Assembly (NCBI RefSeq): GCF_000712075.1
Contig: NZ_JONW01000013.1
Location: 1-64,000 of the forward strand
DNA: 64,000 nt
Source: Caulobacter sp. UNC358MFTsu5.1
Lineage (GTDB): Bacteria > Pseudomonadota > Alphaproteobacteria > Caulobacterales > Caulobacteraceae
Direction: 5' to 3'
In this document: positions 46,768 to 55,148 of the stretch, one piece after another
Numbering within the stretch: the first letter of the stretch is position 1
How the letters are laid out: each line of letters begins with the position of its first letter
Program-made: the position numbers and the translations under genes
Notes under the pieces: model-generated
Told to the model about the DNA's origin: nothing
The model's input: the letters and a program-made list of their open reading frames with translations, nothing else
Database searches by the model: none

Positions 46768-47618
46768 GCGGCGGCTCCCAGGACTTGTCGGCGGGCGGTG
46801 GCCAGGGCGGCGGCGGTGTCCATCAGGCCGGGACCGCCGCAATAGAGCAGCCGCTCGGGGAACACCGCGCGGGTCATGCGCGGCGAGACGCTGGCCAGAG
46901 CCGGGTGGTTGAGGATGCGTTCGGCCCAGGTCGGGGCGTTGGGCGCGGCCTGGCCGGCCAGCAGCACCTCGGGCGGATCGGCCAGCAGGCGCTCCAGCGA
47001 GACATTGCCCCACTTCTTCAGCCCGTAGCGCTGGGCGACGTTCACGAAGCCGGCGCGGCGCATCATCTCGTCGACCAGGGTGCCGTGGCCGGCGGCGAAG
47101 CCGTTGGGCTGGAAGACCAGGGCGGTGACCGGACGGGTTCCCGGACGCGGCGCGGCCTTGGCCATGGCCGCCTCGACCCGGGCGATCAGCGCCTCGCCCC
47201 GTTCCGGGTGGCCGGCGGCCTCGGCGATGCGGCGGATCTGGTCCTGGTTCTCGACCCAGCTGTTGGGCACCTTGAACAGCTCGGTGCGGATGCCCAGCCG
47301 TTTCAAGGCGGCGCGGGTGGCGGGCGAGGAATGGGCGGCGGTCAGCACCACGTCGGGCCGCAGGGCGATCACCTCCTCGGCGCTCTCGTAGGTCATCGGA
47401 TAGGTCAGGGCGATCTTGGCGATGCTCGATTGCTGCGGATCGCGGGCGTAGTGGCTGAGCGCCACGACCTGCGGACGGTCGGCCACGTGGACCAGCACGG
47501 CGTCCAGGCAGGGATTGAGCGAGATGACGCGGGGCAGGGCGCGGGCGCTCGCCGCGCCGCCCGAGAGGCCGGCCGCCAAGCCCGCGCCGACCGCCGTTCT
47601 CCGCGTCAGGCCGGTCAA
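46764..47618 (-). CDS. btuF: Periplasmic cobalamin-binding protein
   Basis: The 284-residue substrate-binding protein starts with TGLTRRTAVGAGLAAGLSGG, which resembles a Tat signal (twin Arg plus hydrophobic stretch), then PRVISLNPCLDAVLVHVA. The helical-backbone fold of class III binding proteins is suggested by ALRPDVVLTAAHSS and the C-terminal PEVLLAGQAAPNAPTW. The start is TTG at 47618, overlapping the cobO stop as TTGA. No upstream ATG or GTG fits, because the frame runs back into cobO. A Tat route would be unusual for BtuF but occurs in this class. Confidence 0.85.
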   Translation of the reverse strand: MTGLTRRTAVGAGLAAGLSGGAASARALPRVISLNPCLDAVLVHVADRPQVVALSHYARDPQQSSIAKIALTYPMTYESAEEVIALRPDVVLTAAHSSPATRAALKRLGIRTELFKVPNSWVENQDQIRRIAEAAGHPERGEALIARVEAAMAKAAPRPGTRPVTALVFQPNGFAAGHGTLVDEMMRRAGFVNVAQRYGLKKWGNVSLERLLADPPEVLLAGQAAPNAPTWAERILNHPALASVSPRMTRAVFPERLLYCGGPGLMDTAAALATARRQVLGAAA

Positions 47619-48235
47619 AACTCGACCCCGCGCTGGGCCTTGAAGCCCTGCTCGAACGGATGCTTGACCAGGGTCATCTCGGTGACCAGGTCGGCGATCT
47701 CCAGCAGTTGCGGCTTGGCGTTGCGGCCGGTCAGGCACACGTGCTTGTCGTTGGGGCGGGCCTTCAGCACCGCCACCACCTCGTCGATGTCGAGATAGTC
47801 GTAGCGCAGGGCGATGTTGATCTCGTCCAACAGCACGAAATCCAGCTTGGGGTCGGCGATCATCTCCTGGGAGACCAGCCAGGCGGCGCGGGCGGCGGCG
47901 ATGTCGCGCTCGCGGTCCTGGGTGTCCCAGGTGAAGCCCTCGCCCATCACCTCGTAGCGGACCTGGTCGGGGAACTTCTTGAAGAACAGCCGCTCGCCGG
48001 TCTTCCACTTGCCCTTGATGTACTGGACGACGCCGACCTTCAGGCCCCAGCCCAGGTGGCGGGCCACCATGCCGAAGCCGGCCGACGACTTGCCCTTGCC
48101 GTCGCCGGTGTGGACCAGCAGCAGGCCCTTCTCGAGGGTCTTGGTCTCCATCATCGCGTCGCGCTCGGCCTTCAGGGCCTTCATCGCTTCGGCGTGCTTG
48201 GCATTGAGGTCTTGGACGTTCGGGTCTTCGCTCAT
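47615..48235 (-). CDS. cobO: Cob(I)alamin adenosyltransferase (CobO/BtuR type)
   Basis: CobO adds the 5'-deoxyadenosyl group from ATP to reduced corrinoid. The 206-residue protein carries the P-loop VHTGDGKGKSSAGFGM (about 41-56), the QYIKGKWKTGE motif and the LLDEIN segment (135-140), all diagnostic of the CobA/CobO/BtuR family. The ATG overlaps the cobC stop by one base (ATGA at 48232-48235 on the minus strand), and btuF overlaps its own stop. It is complete. Confidence 0.96.
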   Translation of the reverse strand: MSEDPNVQDLNAKHAEAMKALKAERDAMMETKTLEKGLLLVHTGDGKGKSSAGFGMVARHLGWGLKVGVVQYIKGKWKTGERLFFKKFPDQVRYEVMGEGFTWDTQDRERDIAAARAAWLVSQEMIADPKLDFVLLDEINIALRYDYLDIDEVVAVLKARPNDKHVCLTGRNAKPQLLEIADLVTEMTLVKHPFEQGFKAQRGVEF

Positions 48236-49218
48236 CAGAGGGTCTCCAGGGCGTCGGCGAGGCGGAGCCAGTCCTGTTCGGCGCCGGGCAGGCCGAAGCG
48301 GATCAGCGTCTCGTCCCAGGGGAAGGGGCGGGTGAGGATGCCGGCCCGGGCCAGGGCCTCGAACCGGCGCGGCGCGTCGGCGGCCCGCGCCAGCCGGAAC
48401 AGGGTCGTCCCGCCCGCGATCTCGAACCCGGCGCGGCGCAGAAGGCCGTCCAGCTGCACGGTGTCCTCGATCAGGCGCAGCCGGGTCTGGGCCGCCCAGG
48501 CGGTGTCGGGATAGGCCGCCAGGCCGGCGGCGATCGCCGGGCCCGACACCGGCCAGTCGCCCAGCGCCTGGCGGGCGCGGGCGGCCAGGGCCGGTTCGGC
48601 GACCAGGAAGCCCAGCCGCACGCCGGCCAGGCCGTGGAACTTGCCGAACGAGCGCAGGACGATCAGTCGCTCGAAGCCGGACGTCCCGGCCAGCGCGCCG
48701 ACCGACCCGGACGGATCGACCTCGACGAAGGCCTCGTCGACCAGCAGCGGTCCGTCGGCCAGGTCCAGGACCTGGTCGGGCGGTACGACGCGGCCGGTCG
48801 GATTGTCCGGATTGACCAGGACGCGCAGGTCGGCCGACCGGTCGCCGGGGTCGACGATCTCGGCCCCGGCCCCTCGCCAGGCCTCGGCGTGGCCGCCGTA
48901 GGTCCGGGCCGAGATCGCGATCCGCCGCCCTTCGAGCAGGCGCGGCAGCAGGCGGATCAACGCCTCGCTGCCGGCCGCGGCGACGACCCGCGCGGGATCC
49001 TCGACCCCGAACACCGTCGCCGCGACCCGTTCCAGGGCCCGCAGGGACTCCGGATCGGGCAACCGCGACCAGGTCTCCGGCGCGAACGCCGGGAGCGGGT
49101 AGGGGTGAGGATTGATCCCCGTCGACAGGTCGATCCAGGGCGTCGGCGCGTCCGGCCAGGCCGTCCGCGCCGCGCCGAGGCGTCCGCCGTGGCCGAGCAG
49201 GGCCGCCGGCGTGGCCAT
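48235..49218 (-). CDS. cobC: CobC-like PLP-dependent threonine-phosphate decarboxylase/aminotransferase
   Basis: The 327-residue fold-type I PLP enzyme resembles histidinol-phosphate aminotransferase. Visible features are WIDLSTGINPHPYPLPAF, the substrate-site VNPDNPTGRV and the Schiff-base Lys in VLRSFGKFHGLAGVRLGF (Lys near 196). In cobalamin pathways this family (CobC of Pseudomonas denitrificans, CobD of Salmonella) makes the aminopropanol phosphate used by CbiB. The gene follows btuB by 2 bp and overlaps cobO by one base. Confidence 0.88.
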   Translation of the reverse strand: MATPAALLGHGGRLGAARTAWPDAPTPWIDLSTGINPHPYPLPAFAPETWSRLPDPESLRALERVAATVFGVEDPARVVAAAGSEALIRLLPRLLEGRRIAISARTYGGHAEAWRGAGAEIVDPGDRSADLRVLVNPDNPTGRVVPPDQVLDLADGPLLVDEAFVEVDPSGSVGALAGTSGFERLIVLRSFGKFHGLAGVRLGFLVAEPALAARARQALGDWPVSGPAIAAGLAAYPDTAWAAQTRLRLIEDTVQLDGLLRRAGFEIAGGTTLFRLARAADAPRRFEALARAGILTRPFPWDETLIRFGLPGAEQDWLRLADALETL

Positions 49219-49220
49219 GG

Positions 49221-51149
49221 CTAGAACCTCGCCCGCACGCCGGCGAAGGCGCCGCGGCCCAGGGTCCCGTAGCGGTAGAGGGTCTCGTACTGCTGGTCGA
49301 ACAGGTTCTCGATCCGGCCATACAGCTCGAACGTGTCGTTGATCGGGTAGGAGACCCGCACGTCGGTCAGCACGTAGCTCTTCAGCCGCCGGGTGTTGGA
49401 GGCGTTGTCGAAGCTATGGCCGACATACTGCATCGTCACCCCGCCGGTCAGGCCGTTGGGCAGGCTCAGCTCGGCGTCGGCCGAGGCCGTCTCGCCGGCC
49501 CGGCGCACCAGGTCCTTGCCGTAGTTGGCGCCCGCCGACTTATTGACCGCGTCCATGTTGGTGTAGTTGCCCGTCAGGGTCAGCAGCGAATTGACCTCGA
49601 AGCTGCCTTCCACCTCGACGCCGTCGGCCCGGGTCTTGGCGGTGTTGGCGTAGCCGCCGAAATTGGGCGGGGTGTTGTTCGACAGGAAGTCGATCTGGTT
49701 GGTGGTGTCGCGGTCGAAATAGGTGATCGCGCCGCGCAGGCGGCCGTCCAGGACGCTGTGCTCGACGCCGATGTCCCAGCTCTTGGCCTCTTCCGGCTTC
49801 AGGTCCGTGTTCCCGTAGTCGCTGTACAGCTGGTACAGCGACGGGGCCTTGAAGCCTTCGCCGTAGTTGGCGCGGAAGATCGTCGCGCCGCCGTTCGGGG
49901 TCCAGGTCGCGCCGGCCTGGAAGGTGGTGGCGCTGCCGAAGGTGTCGTGGTCGTCGTAGCGGACGCCGCCGGTCAGGGTCAGGCCCGCGACGAGCTTGGC
50001 CTGCAGCTGGCCGTAGACGCTGTCCATGCCAGTGGCGTGGCGGTCGGCCGCGGGATTCGGGTCGAAGTCGGACGGCGCGGCGGTGCGGAACCAGGTGCGC
50101 TCGGTCTCTGCGCCGAACACCGCGCGCCAGACCGGATTGATCGTCCACGTGCCCTGGTACTCGAGGCTGCTGTCGGTGCCCCGGGCGTCGAAGGTCTTGG
50201 TGGTGACGGCCTGGTCGGGGTTGTAGTTGTCGCGGTCGGTCTGGGTGTAGGCGTAGCCGATGCGGCTCTCCAGCGCGCCGTCGAAGCTGGACAGGCGCGT
50301 GCCCAGATAGCTGACCAGCTCCTTGGTCTTGCCGTATTCGGCGGTGTCGGCGAAGGCGAAGGCCGGCGCCGGGAAGCCGTCGAACTCGTTGCGGCCGGCG
50401 GCATAGGACAGCCGGGCGTCCAGCGTCGCCCATTCGGCGACCTTCAGGTCCAGGCGGCCGCTGACGGCGGTGTTGTGGTAGCCGTCCTTCTCCTTGCCGC
50501 CCATCGCCTCGTCGAAGTTGGAGACGCCGGCGGTGGTGTAGGACCCCGCCGCCAGGCGCCAGCCGCCCCAGTCGCCGCCGGCCCCGACGCCGACGCGGGC
50601 GTAGGCCGTGGCGCGCGAGCCGCCTTCGACCGTGGCGTCGCCCGACAGCGGACCGTCCGGGGTCTTGGTGATCATGCTGACCACGCCGCCGATGGCCTGG
50701 CTGCCCCACAGGGTGGACTGGGGACCGCGCAGCACCTCGATGCGGTCGACGTCGCCGGCCAGCAGGGTGGCGAAGTTGTAGCCGCCGCCCGTCGACGAGG
50801 GGTCGTTCAGCTTGACGCCGTCGATCAGCACGGCGGTCTGGTCGGTCTCGGCGCCGCGGATGCGGACCTGGGTCGAGCCGCCCACGCCGCCGTTGCGAGT
50901 GACGGTGACGCCGGGCGTGCGCGACAGCAGGTCCGACACCACCACCGCCTGGCGCTGGCGCAGGGTCTCGGCGGTGATGACGGTGGTGCTGACGGGCGTT
51001 TCGGACAGCTTGTCGGATGCGCGGCCGGCGGTGACGACCACCTGGTCGACCGCGTTGGCGTCGTCGGCGGTTTCAGCGGCCAGGGCCAGGCTCGGCAAGC
51101 CGAGAGCGGGAAGGGCGGCCACCAGGGCCAGGACGGAAATAGAGCGCAT
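49221..51149 (-). CDS. btuB: TonB-dependent cobalamin receptor
   Basis: A 642-residue outer-membrane receptor with a signal peptide (MRSISVLALVAALPALGL to SLALA) and TonB box DQVVVTAGR. The plug contains VLRGPQSTLWGSQAIGGVV, and the barrel closes with a C-terminal Phe (GAFAGVRARF). The short vitamin-B12-receptor length and the riboswitch directly upstream support BtuB. The ATG at 51149 has GGAGGA 8 bp upstream. The frame extends 8 codons further back, but that part is probably leader. It is first in the operon running to 41702. Confidence 0.93.
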   Translation of the reverse strand: MRSISVLALVAALPALGLPSLALAAETADDANAVDQVVVTAGRASDKLSETPVSTTVITAETLRQRQAVVVSDLLSRTPGVTVTRNGGVGGSTQVRIRGAETDQTAVLIDGVKLNDPSSTGGGYNFATLLAGDVDRIEVLRGPQSTLWGSQAIGGVVSMITKTPDGPLSGDATVEGGSRATAYARVGVGAGGDWGGWRLAAGSYTTAGVSNFDEAMGGKEKDGYHNTAVSGRLDLKVAEWATLDARLSYAAGRNEFDGFPAPAFAFADTAEYGKTKELVSYLGTRLSSFDGALESRIGYAYTQTDRDNYNPDQAVTTKTFDARGTDSSLEYQGTWTINPVWRAVFGAETERTWFRTAAPSDFDPNPAADRHATGMDSVYGQLQAKLVAGLTLTGGVRYDDHDTFGSATTFQAGATWTPNGGATIFRANYGEGFKAPSLYQLYSDYGNTDLKPEEAKSWDIGVEHSVLDGRLRGAITYFDRDTTNQIDFLSNNTPPNFGGYANTAKTRADGVEVEGSFEVNSLLTLTGNYTNMDAVNKSAGANYGKDLVRRAGETASADAELSLPNGLTGGVTMQYVGHSFDNASNTRRLKSYVLTDVRVSYPINDTFELYGRIENLFDQQYETLYRYGTLGRGAFAGVRARF

Positions 51150-51264
51150 GTTCAAATCCTCCGTGCGCAGCAACGAAGGCTGGCCCGAAGATTCGGACCG
51201 GCCCGACGATGTCGCCTCGGGGGAAAGAACCCCATCGTACGGCGCACCCCGGCCGGACGAAGGA

Positions 51265-51450
51265 CGACCGCGACGGGCAGGTCTCCTGGCTCACGGGTCA
51301 AGGCCGGTGCGTGTCGCCTTCCCAGCGCTGCTCCGAAGAGAAGCGCCAGTGGCATAAGACACGCGGGCTCGCCGTTTACAGTTGCGGGGGCAGCCCGGGT
51401 TTCGCACCCGAGTTCCCTTTTCATCCTCTTTCGAGGAACCTGTCGCGAGA
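51265..51450 (-). ncRNA. Cobalamin (AdoCbl) riboswitch
   Basis: Read on the minus strand, the leader shows the conserved blocks of this riboswitch in order: GGTTCCTC, AAAAGGGAA, CTGCCCCCGCAACTGTAA, GCCACTG, GGGAAGGC, CCGTGAGCCAGG and the B12 box GCCAGGAGACCTGCC (51275-51289). About 115 bases then separate it from the btuB start. GTGCGC (51242-51247) in this spacer can pair with GCGCAC (51163-51168) just before the ribosome-binding GGAGGA, suggesting translational control. No clear terminator was seen. It should repress the whole btuB-cobS operon when adenosylcobalamin is plentiful. Confidence 0.95.
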
Positions 51451-51455
51451 GCTGC

Positions 51456-51482
51456 ACTATATGTTGCGCCGCACACGGTCAA
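51456..51482 (-). promoter_or_regulatory. Candidate btuB promoter
   Basis: On the minus strand, TTGACC (51477-51482) and TATAGT (51456-51461) are separated by 15 bp and lie immediately before the riboswitch 5' end. The spacing is a little short for sigma-70. The position matches where the riboswitch transcript should begin. Confidence 0.4.
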
Positions 51483-51507
51483 TCTGACTGGTAATCTGGA
51501 GCACGTC

Positions 51508-52026
51508 TTGTCGTTCACCCTCGTCCTGGGCGGAGCCCGATCCGGCAAGAGCGCCTTCGCGCAAGGCGCGGCCGAGGCCAGGGCGGCGGAAACCGGCGGC
51601 CGGCTGGTGATGGTGGCCACGGCCCAGGCCTTCGATTCGGAGATGGCCGAACGCATCGACCGGCATCGGGCGGATCGCGGCCCGGCCTGGACCACGGTCG
51701 AGGCGCCGGCGGACCTGGCTCCCGCGCTGGACGGCCTGGGCGCCGGCGACGTGGTGGTGGTCGACTGCCTGACCCTGTGGCTGTCGAACCTGATGCTGGA
51801 CGATCGCGACGACCTCGCGGCGGCCGCGGCCGAGCTGGCGGCGAGCGCGGCGCGGTTCCCGGGCGCGCTGTGGCTGGTGTCCAACGAGGTCGGGTTCGGC
51901 ATCGTGCCCGACAACGCCCTGGCCCGGCGGTTCCGCGACGAGGCCGGGCGGCTGCACCAGGCCCTGGCCCAGGCCGCCGACGCCGTGACCCTGGTCGTGG
52001 CCGGCCTTACGCTTCGGCTGAAATGA
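51508..52026 (+). CDS. cobU: Adenosylcobinamide kinase / adenosylcobinamide-phosphate guanylyltransferase
   Basis: CobU phosphorylates adenosylcobinamide and then adds GMP, giving the substrate of CobS. The 172-residue protein has the P-loop LVLGGARSGKSAF (5-17), the guanylylated-His region ERIDRHRADRGPAWTTVEAP (about 49-68), and VVVDCLTLWLSNL. The best start is TTG at 51508, preceded by GGAG. It is divergent from btuB. The window therefore contains all late nucleotide-loop steps apart from a classical alpha-ribazole phosphatase. The symbol cobP is also used. Confidence 0.93.
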   Translation: MSFTLVLGGARSGKSAFAQGAAEARAAETGGRLVMVATAQAFDSEMAERIDRHRADRGPAWTTVEAPADLAPALDGLGAGDVVVVDCLTLWLSNLMLDDRDDLAAAAAELAASAARFPGALWLVSNEVGFGIVPDNALARRFRDEAGRLHQALAQAADAVTLVVAGLTLRLK

Positions 52027-52116
52027 GAAAAACTCGATTGAGCGCTGAAATTCCACGTCTAGGGTGTGGATAACAGCCGTCGCTCACGCGGATGGGCGGC
52101 GCTCCGGGAGGACGCC

Positions 52117-53004
52117 ATGAACGCCTTTACCCCGATCACCGCTTCGGAAACGCCCGACTACGCCGGCCTCACCGTGACGCCCGCCGGCACGGTGCTGGGC
52201 GCCGAGATCTCAGGCGTCGATCTGCGCCAGCCGCTGACGCCGGAGAGCGTGATGGCCATCCGCACGGCGCTGCTGCGCCACAAGGTGGTGTTCTTCCGCG
52301 ACCAGGACATCAGCCATGAGGACCATGTCCGTTTCGGCCGCTATTTCGGGGACTTGGAGGGGCATCCTGTCACCGCCCACGTGCCCGGTTTCCCCGAAAT
52401 CCTGCACATCGAGGCCGCCGACGGCATGAAGCTGCGCGAGGAGATCGTGCCGATCGTCCGCGCCGCCAACAAGTGGCACACCGACGTGACCTTCCGCCCG
52501 GCGCCGTCGATGGGCGGGGTGCTGCGCATGCGCCACATGCCGCCGCTGGGCGGCGACACCCTGTTCGCCGACACCGCCGCCATCTATCGCGACCTGCCCG
52601 ACAAGCTGAAGGACCGCATCGCCGACCTGAAGGCCGAGCACGACATCCTGCAGAGCTACGGCTACCGGGTGGACGAGGCCAAGCGGCAGGAGCTGCGGGC
52701 GGCCCATCCGGTGCAGGCCCACCCCGTGGTCCGCACCCATCCCGAGACCGGCGAGAAGCACCTGTTCGTCAACAAGGTCTTCACGACGCGGATCCTGGGT
52801 CTGCCCGAGGACGAGGCCGCCCAGCTGCTGGCCGAGCTGCTGGAGCGGGTGAAGACCCCCGAATACCAGGTCCGCTTCCGCTGGACGCCCAACGCCATCG
52901 TCTTCTGGGACAACCGCGCCACCCAGCACTACGCCATCCTCGACTACTGGCCGCAGGAACGCATCGTCGAGCGGGTGACGATCCAGGGCGACGTGCCGTT
53001 CTGA
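52117..53004 (+). CDS. TauD/TfdA-family alpha-ketoglutarate dioxygenase
   Basis: A 295-residue Fe(II)/2-oxoglutarate oxygenase. The iron site HxD is in KWHTDVTFRP (about residues 124-133), and the distal His and ketoglutarate Arg are expected in VRTHPETGEKHLFVN and NRATQHYAILDY. It resembles taurine dioxygenase, which releases sulfite from taurine, but other alkylsulfonates or aryloxy acids are possible. The ATG at 52117 has GGGAGG 8 bp upstream. The longer frame back to 52066 lacks this. There are no tau transport genes beside it. Confidence 0.9.
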   Translation: MNAFTPITASETPDYAGLTVTPAGTVLGAEISGVDLRQPLTPESVMAIRTALLRHKVVFFRDQDISHEDHVRFGRYFGDLEGHPVTAHVPGFPEILHIEAADGMKLREEIVPIVRAANKWHTDVTFRPAPSMGGVLRMRHMPPLGGDTLFADTAAIYRDLPDKLKDRIADLKAEHDILQSYGYRVDEAKRQELRAAHPVQAHPVVRTHPETGEKHLFVNKVFTTRILGLPEDEAAQLLAELLERVKTPEYQVRFRWTPNAIVFWDNRATQHYAILDYWPQERIVERVTIQGDVPF

Positions 53005-53012
53005 TCTACTCT

Positions 53013-53044
53013 CCGCTCATCCCGGCGAACGCCGGGATGAGCGG
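53013..53044. terminator. Perfect hairpin between converging tauD-like and modB genes
   Basis: A 15-bp perfect inverted repeat (CCGCTCATCCCGGCG with CGCCGGGATGAGCGG) lies only a few bases from both stop codons. It lacks a T run on either side, so it may be a dispersed palindrome acting as an mRNA 3' end rather than a classic intrinsic terminator. Confidence 0.6.
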
Positions 53045-53050
53045 ATCGAG

Positions 53051-53722
53051 TTAAACCCGCGAAGTCTTTGCCGAAACCCGGCGTTCCATCAGCAGCAGGC
53101 TGAGCATCACCAGGAAGGCGAAGGCCAGCAGGGCGCCGGCCAGCTGGTGGGCCTTGTCCCATTCCAGGGCCTCGACCAGGCGGTAGATCTCGATCGACAG
53201 CACCTCGGTCTGGCCCGGGATGCCGCCGCCCAGCATCATCACCACGCCGAACTCGCCGATCGTGTGGGCGAAGACCAGCAGGGCGGCGACGGCGTAGCCC
53301 GGCAGGGCCAGGGGCAGGGCCACCCGCAGGAAGGCGCTCCAGGGCGAGGCGCCCAGGGTGGCGGCCGCCTCCAGCGGTTCGTCGCCCAGGGCGATGAAGG
53401 CGTTGCGCAGCGGCTGGACGGCGAACGGCAGCGAATAGATCAGCGACCCGATCACCAGGCCCTGGAAGGTGAAGGCCAGGGTGCGCACCCCGAACGGGTG
53501 CAGCAGGGCGATCAGCGGGCTCTGTGGGCCCAGGGCGATCAGCAGGTAGAAGCCCAAGGCGGTCGGGGGCAGGACGATCGGCAGGGCCACCAGCGCCCCG
53601 ACCGGCGTCCGCCAGCGCGAACGCCCCCGGGCCAGCCACCAGGCCAGGGGCGTGGACAGGATCAGCAACAGGACCGTGGTGATCCCCGCCAGCTTGGCCG
53701 TCAGCCAGGCGATCTCCAGCAT
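53051..53722 (-). CDS. modB: Molybdate ABC transporter permease ModB (apparently orphan)
   Basis: The 223-residue inner-membrane permease starts LEIAWLTAKLAGITTVLLLI and contains LPIVLPPTALGFYLLIALG. The binding-protein-dependent transport signature is in EAAATLGASPWSAFLRVALP, and the ModB end region GVVMMLGGGIPGQTEVLSI is present. It is full length. Neither modA nor modC is adjacent: downstream is the converging dioxygenase, and upstream only about 150 bp separate it from modE. A 12-codon frame, MPSPPPTKIEAR, ends directly before its ATG and may be a remnant of an upstream gene. Confidence 0.9.
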   Translation of the reverse strand: MLEIAWLTAKLAGITTVLLLILSTPLAWWLARGRSRWRTPVGALVALPIVLPPTALGFYLLIALGPQSPLIALLHPFGVRTLAFTFQGLVIGSLIYSLPFAVQPLRNAFIALGDEPLEAAATLGASPWSAFLRVALPLALPGYAVAALLVFAHTIGEFGVVMMLGGGIPGQTEVLSIEIYRLVEALEWDKAHQLAGALLAFAFLVMLSLLLMERRVSAKTSRV

Positions 53723-53787
53723 GGTCAGCGGGCCTCGATCTTGGTCGGCGGCGGAGAGGGCATGGCTTCGGGACGACCGGACCTTCG

Positions 53788-53810
53788 GTTATGTAGTCGA
53801 TTTACATAAC
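53788..53810. promoter_or_regulatory. ModE-box palindrome
   Basis: GTTATGTA-N7-TACATAAC is a perfect 8-bp inverted repeat between the divergent modB and modE genes. Its form and location match the molybdate-responsive ModE operator (ATGTA/TACAT-type half sites), so ModE probably represses modB, and possibly itself, when molybdate is present. Confidence 0.75.
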
Positions 53811-53879
53811 GAGGTTTCGCGCCTAGGTCACGGCCTAGGTCAGGGCCTGGGCGACGGCCCGGCGCGGCATGAGGTTCCG

Positions 53880-54650
53880 ATGTCCAACGACGGCGATCTG
53901 AGCGCGTCCCTGATCCTGCGCCGCGGCGGCCTGGCGCGGGTGGGCCAGGAGCGCGTGGCGCTGATCGAGGCCATCGAGAGCCTGGGATCGATCAGCGCCG
54001 CCGCCAAGCAGTTGGGCCTCAGCTACAAGGGCGCCTGGGACGGCGTGCAGGCGCTGAACAACCTGTTCGACGCGCCCTTGGTGGTCGCCAACGCCGGCGG
54101 CAAGGCCGGCGGGGCGGCGGTGGTCACGCCGCGCGGCCAGGCCGTGATCCGGGCGTTCCGCGAGGTGGAGCGCGAGATCGGCGCGGCCCTGTCGCGGCTT
54201 GAGGCCGGCCTGGCCGCGTCGGACGTGTTCTGGAGCCTGGGCCTGCGCACCAGCGCCCGCAACGCGCTGCGAGGGATCGTCGCCGCCATCGAGGACGGCG
54301 AGGTGACCGCCAGGGTCGTGATCGACCTGGGCGACGGCGTCGAGATCGTCTCGATCATCACCCGTCGCAGCCGCGAGGAGCTGGACTTGGCGGTCGGCAA
54401 GCCCGTCGTCGCCCTGATCAAGTCCAGCTTCGTCGTCCTGGCCGACCAGGACGCGCCCGAGGGCGGGGTCAATCGTCTGGCCGGGATCGTCGCCGACCGC
54501 GAGGACGGCCACGAGGTCAGCGAGGTGCGGCTGGGCCTGTCGGCCGGCAAGACCCTGGTCGCGACCGTACCCGTCTCGGGCGCGCCCGGCGTCGGCGACC
54601 GCGCCGTGGCGACCGTCGCGCCCTCCAACGTCATCCTCGCCGTCGAATAG
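53880..54650 (+). CDS. modE: Molybdate-responsive transcriptional regulator ModE
   Basis: The 256-residue regulator has an N-terminal winged helix (LIEAIESLGSISAAAKQLG, then SYKGAWDGVQALNNLF, residues about 24-62) and two molybdate-binding Mop domains in tandem: about 125-185 (ARNALRGIVAAIEDGEVTAR) and about 197-255 (NRLAGIVADREDGHEVSEVR). This is the full E. coli-type architecture. The ATG at 53880 has GAGG upstream. The ModE-box palindrome lies 70 bp before the start, and the next gene begins 9 bp after the stop, suggesting an operon. Confidence 0.94.
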   Translation: MSNDGDLSASLILRRGGLARVGQERVALIEAIESLGSISAAAKQLGLSYKGAWDGVQALNNLFDAPLVVANAGGKAGGAAVVTPRGQAVIRAFREVEREIGAALSRLEAGLAASDVFWSLGLRTSARNALRGIVAAIEDGEVTARVVIDLGDGVEIVSIITRRSREELDLAVGKPVVALIKSSFVVLADQDAPEGGVNRLAGIVADREDGHEVSEVRLGLSAGKTLVATVPVSGAPGVGDRAVATVAPSNVILAVE

Positions 54651-54659
54651 GATCGCTTC

Positions 54660-55148
54660 GTGAAAACCTTCGCTCTCGCCCTCTGCTTCGCCGGCCTGGC
54701 CACCGGGGCCTTCGCCCAGACCCTGACCCTGAAGGGGCCCTCGGGCGAGGCGGCCAGCCTCAGCGCGGCGGACATCGCCGCCCTGCCGCGCGTCAGTGTC
54801 GCCTTCGACGCCCACGGCGAGAAGCACGTCTACGAGGGGCCGCTGCTGGTCGACGTGCTGGCCAAGGTCGGGACCCCGACCGGCAAGGCGATCCACGGGC
54901 CGGAGATGGCCGACGTGGTGCTGGTCAAGGCGTCCGACGGCTACCAGGTGGCGTTCGGCCTGGCCGAGCTGGACCCGGGCACCCGCGCCAACCGCGTCAT
55001 CCTGGCCGACAAGGCGGACGGCGCGCCGCTGGGCGGCAAGGACGGGGCCTTCAAGCTGGTGGCCGAGGGCGACCTGCGGCCGGCGCGTTCGGCGCGCATG
55101 GTCAGCGAGATCGAGGTGCTTCGATTGGCCGCCGCCAAGCCTCAGTGA
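54660..55148 (+). CDS. Secreted molybdopterin-binding-domain-like protein
   Basis: A 162-residue protein with signal peptide MKTFALALCFAGLATGAFAQ. The mature part (LTLKGPSGEAASLSAADIAA, GPLLVDVLAKVG, DGYQVAFGLAELDP, then FKLVAEGD) resembles the small periplasmic proteins related to the oxidoreductase molybdopterin-binding (SUOX-like) fold. It lacks an obvious cofactor-ligating Cys in the mature chain, so it may not itself be an oxidoreductase. It starts with GTG 9 bp after modE, so it is co-transcribed with the regulator. Its last 7 bp overlap the converging gene. Confidence 0.75.
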   Translation: MKTFALALCFAGLATGAFAQTLTLKGPSGEAASLSAADIAALPRVSVAFDAHGEKHVYEGPLLVDVLAKVGTPTGKAIHGPEMADVVLVKASDGYQVAFGLAELDPGTRANRVILADKADGAPLGGKDGAFKLVAEGDLRPARSARMVSEIEVLRLAAAKPQ

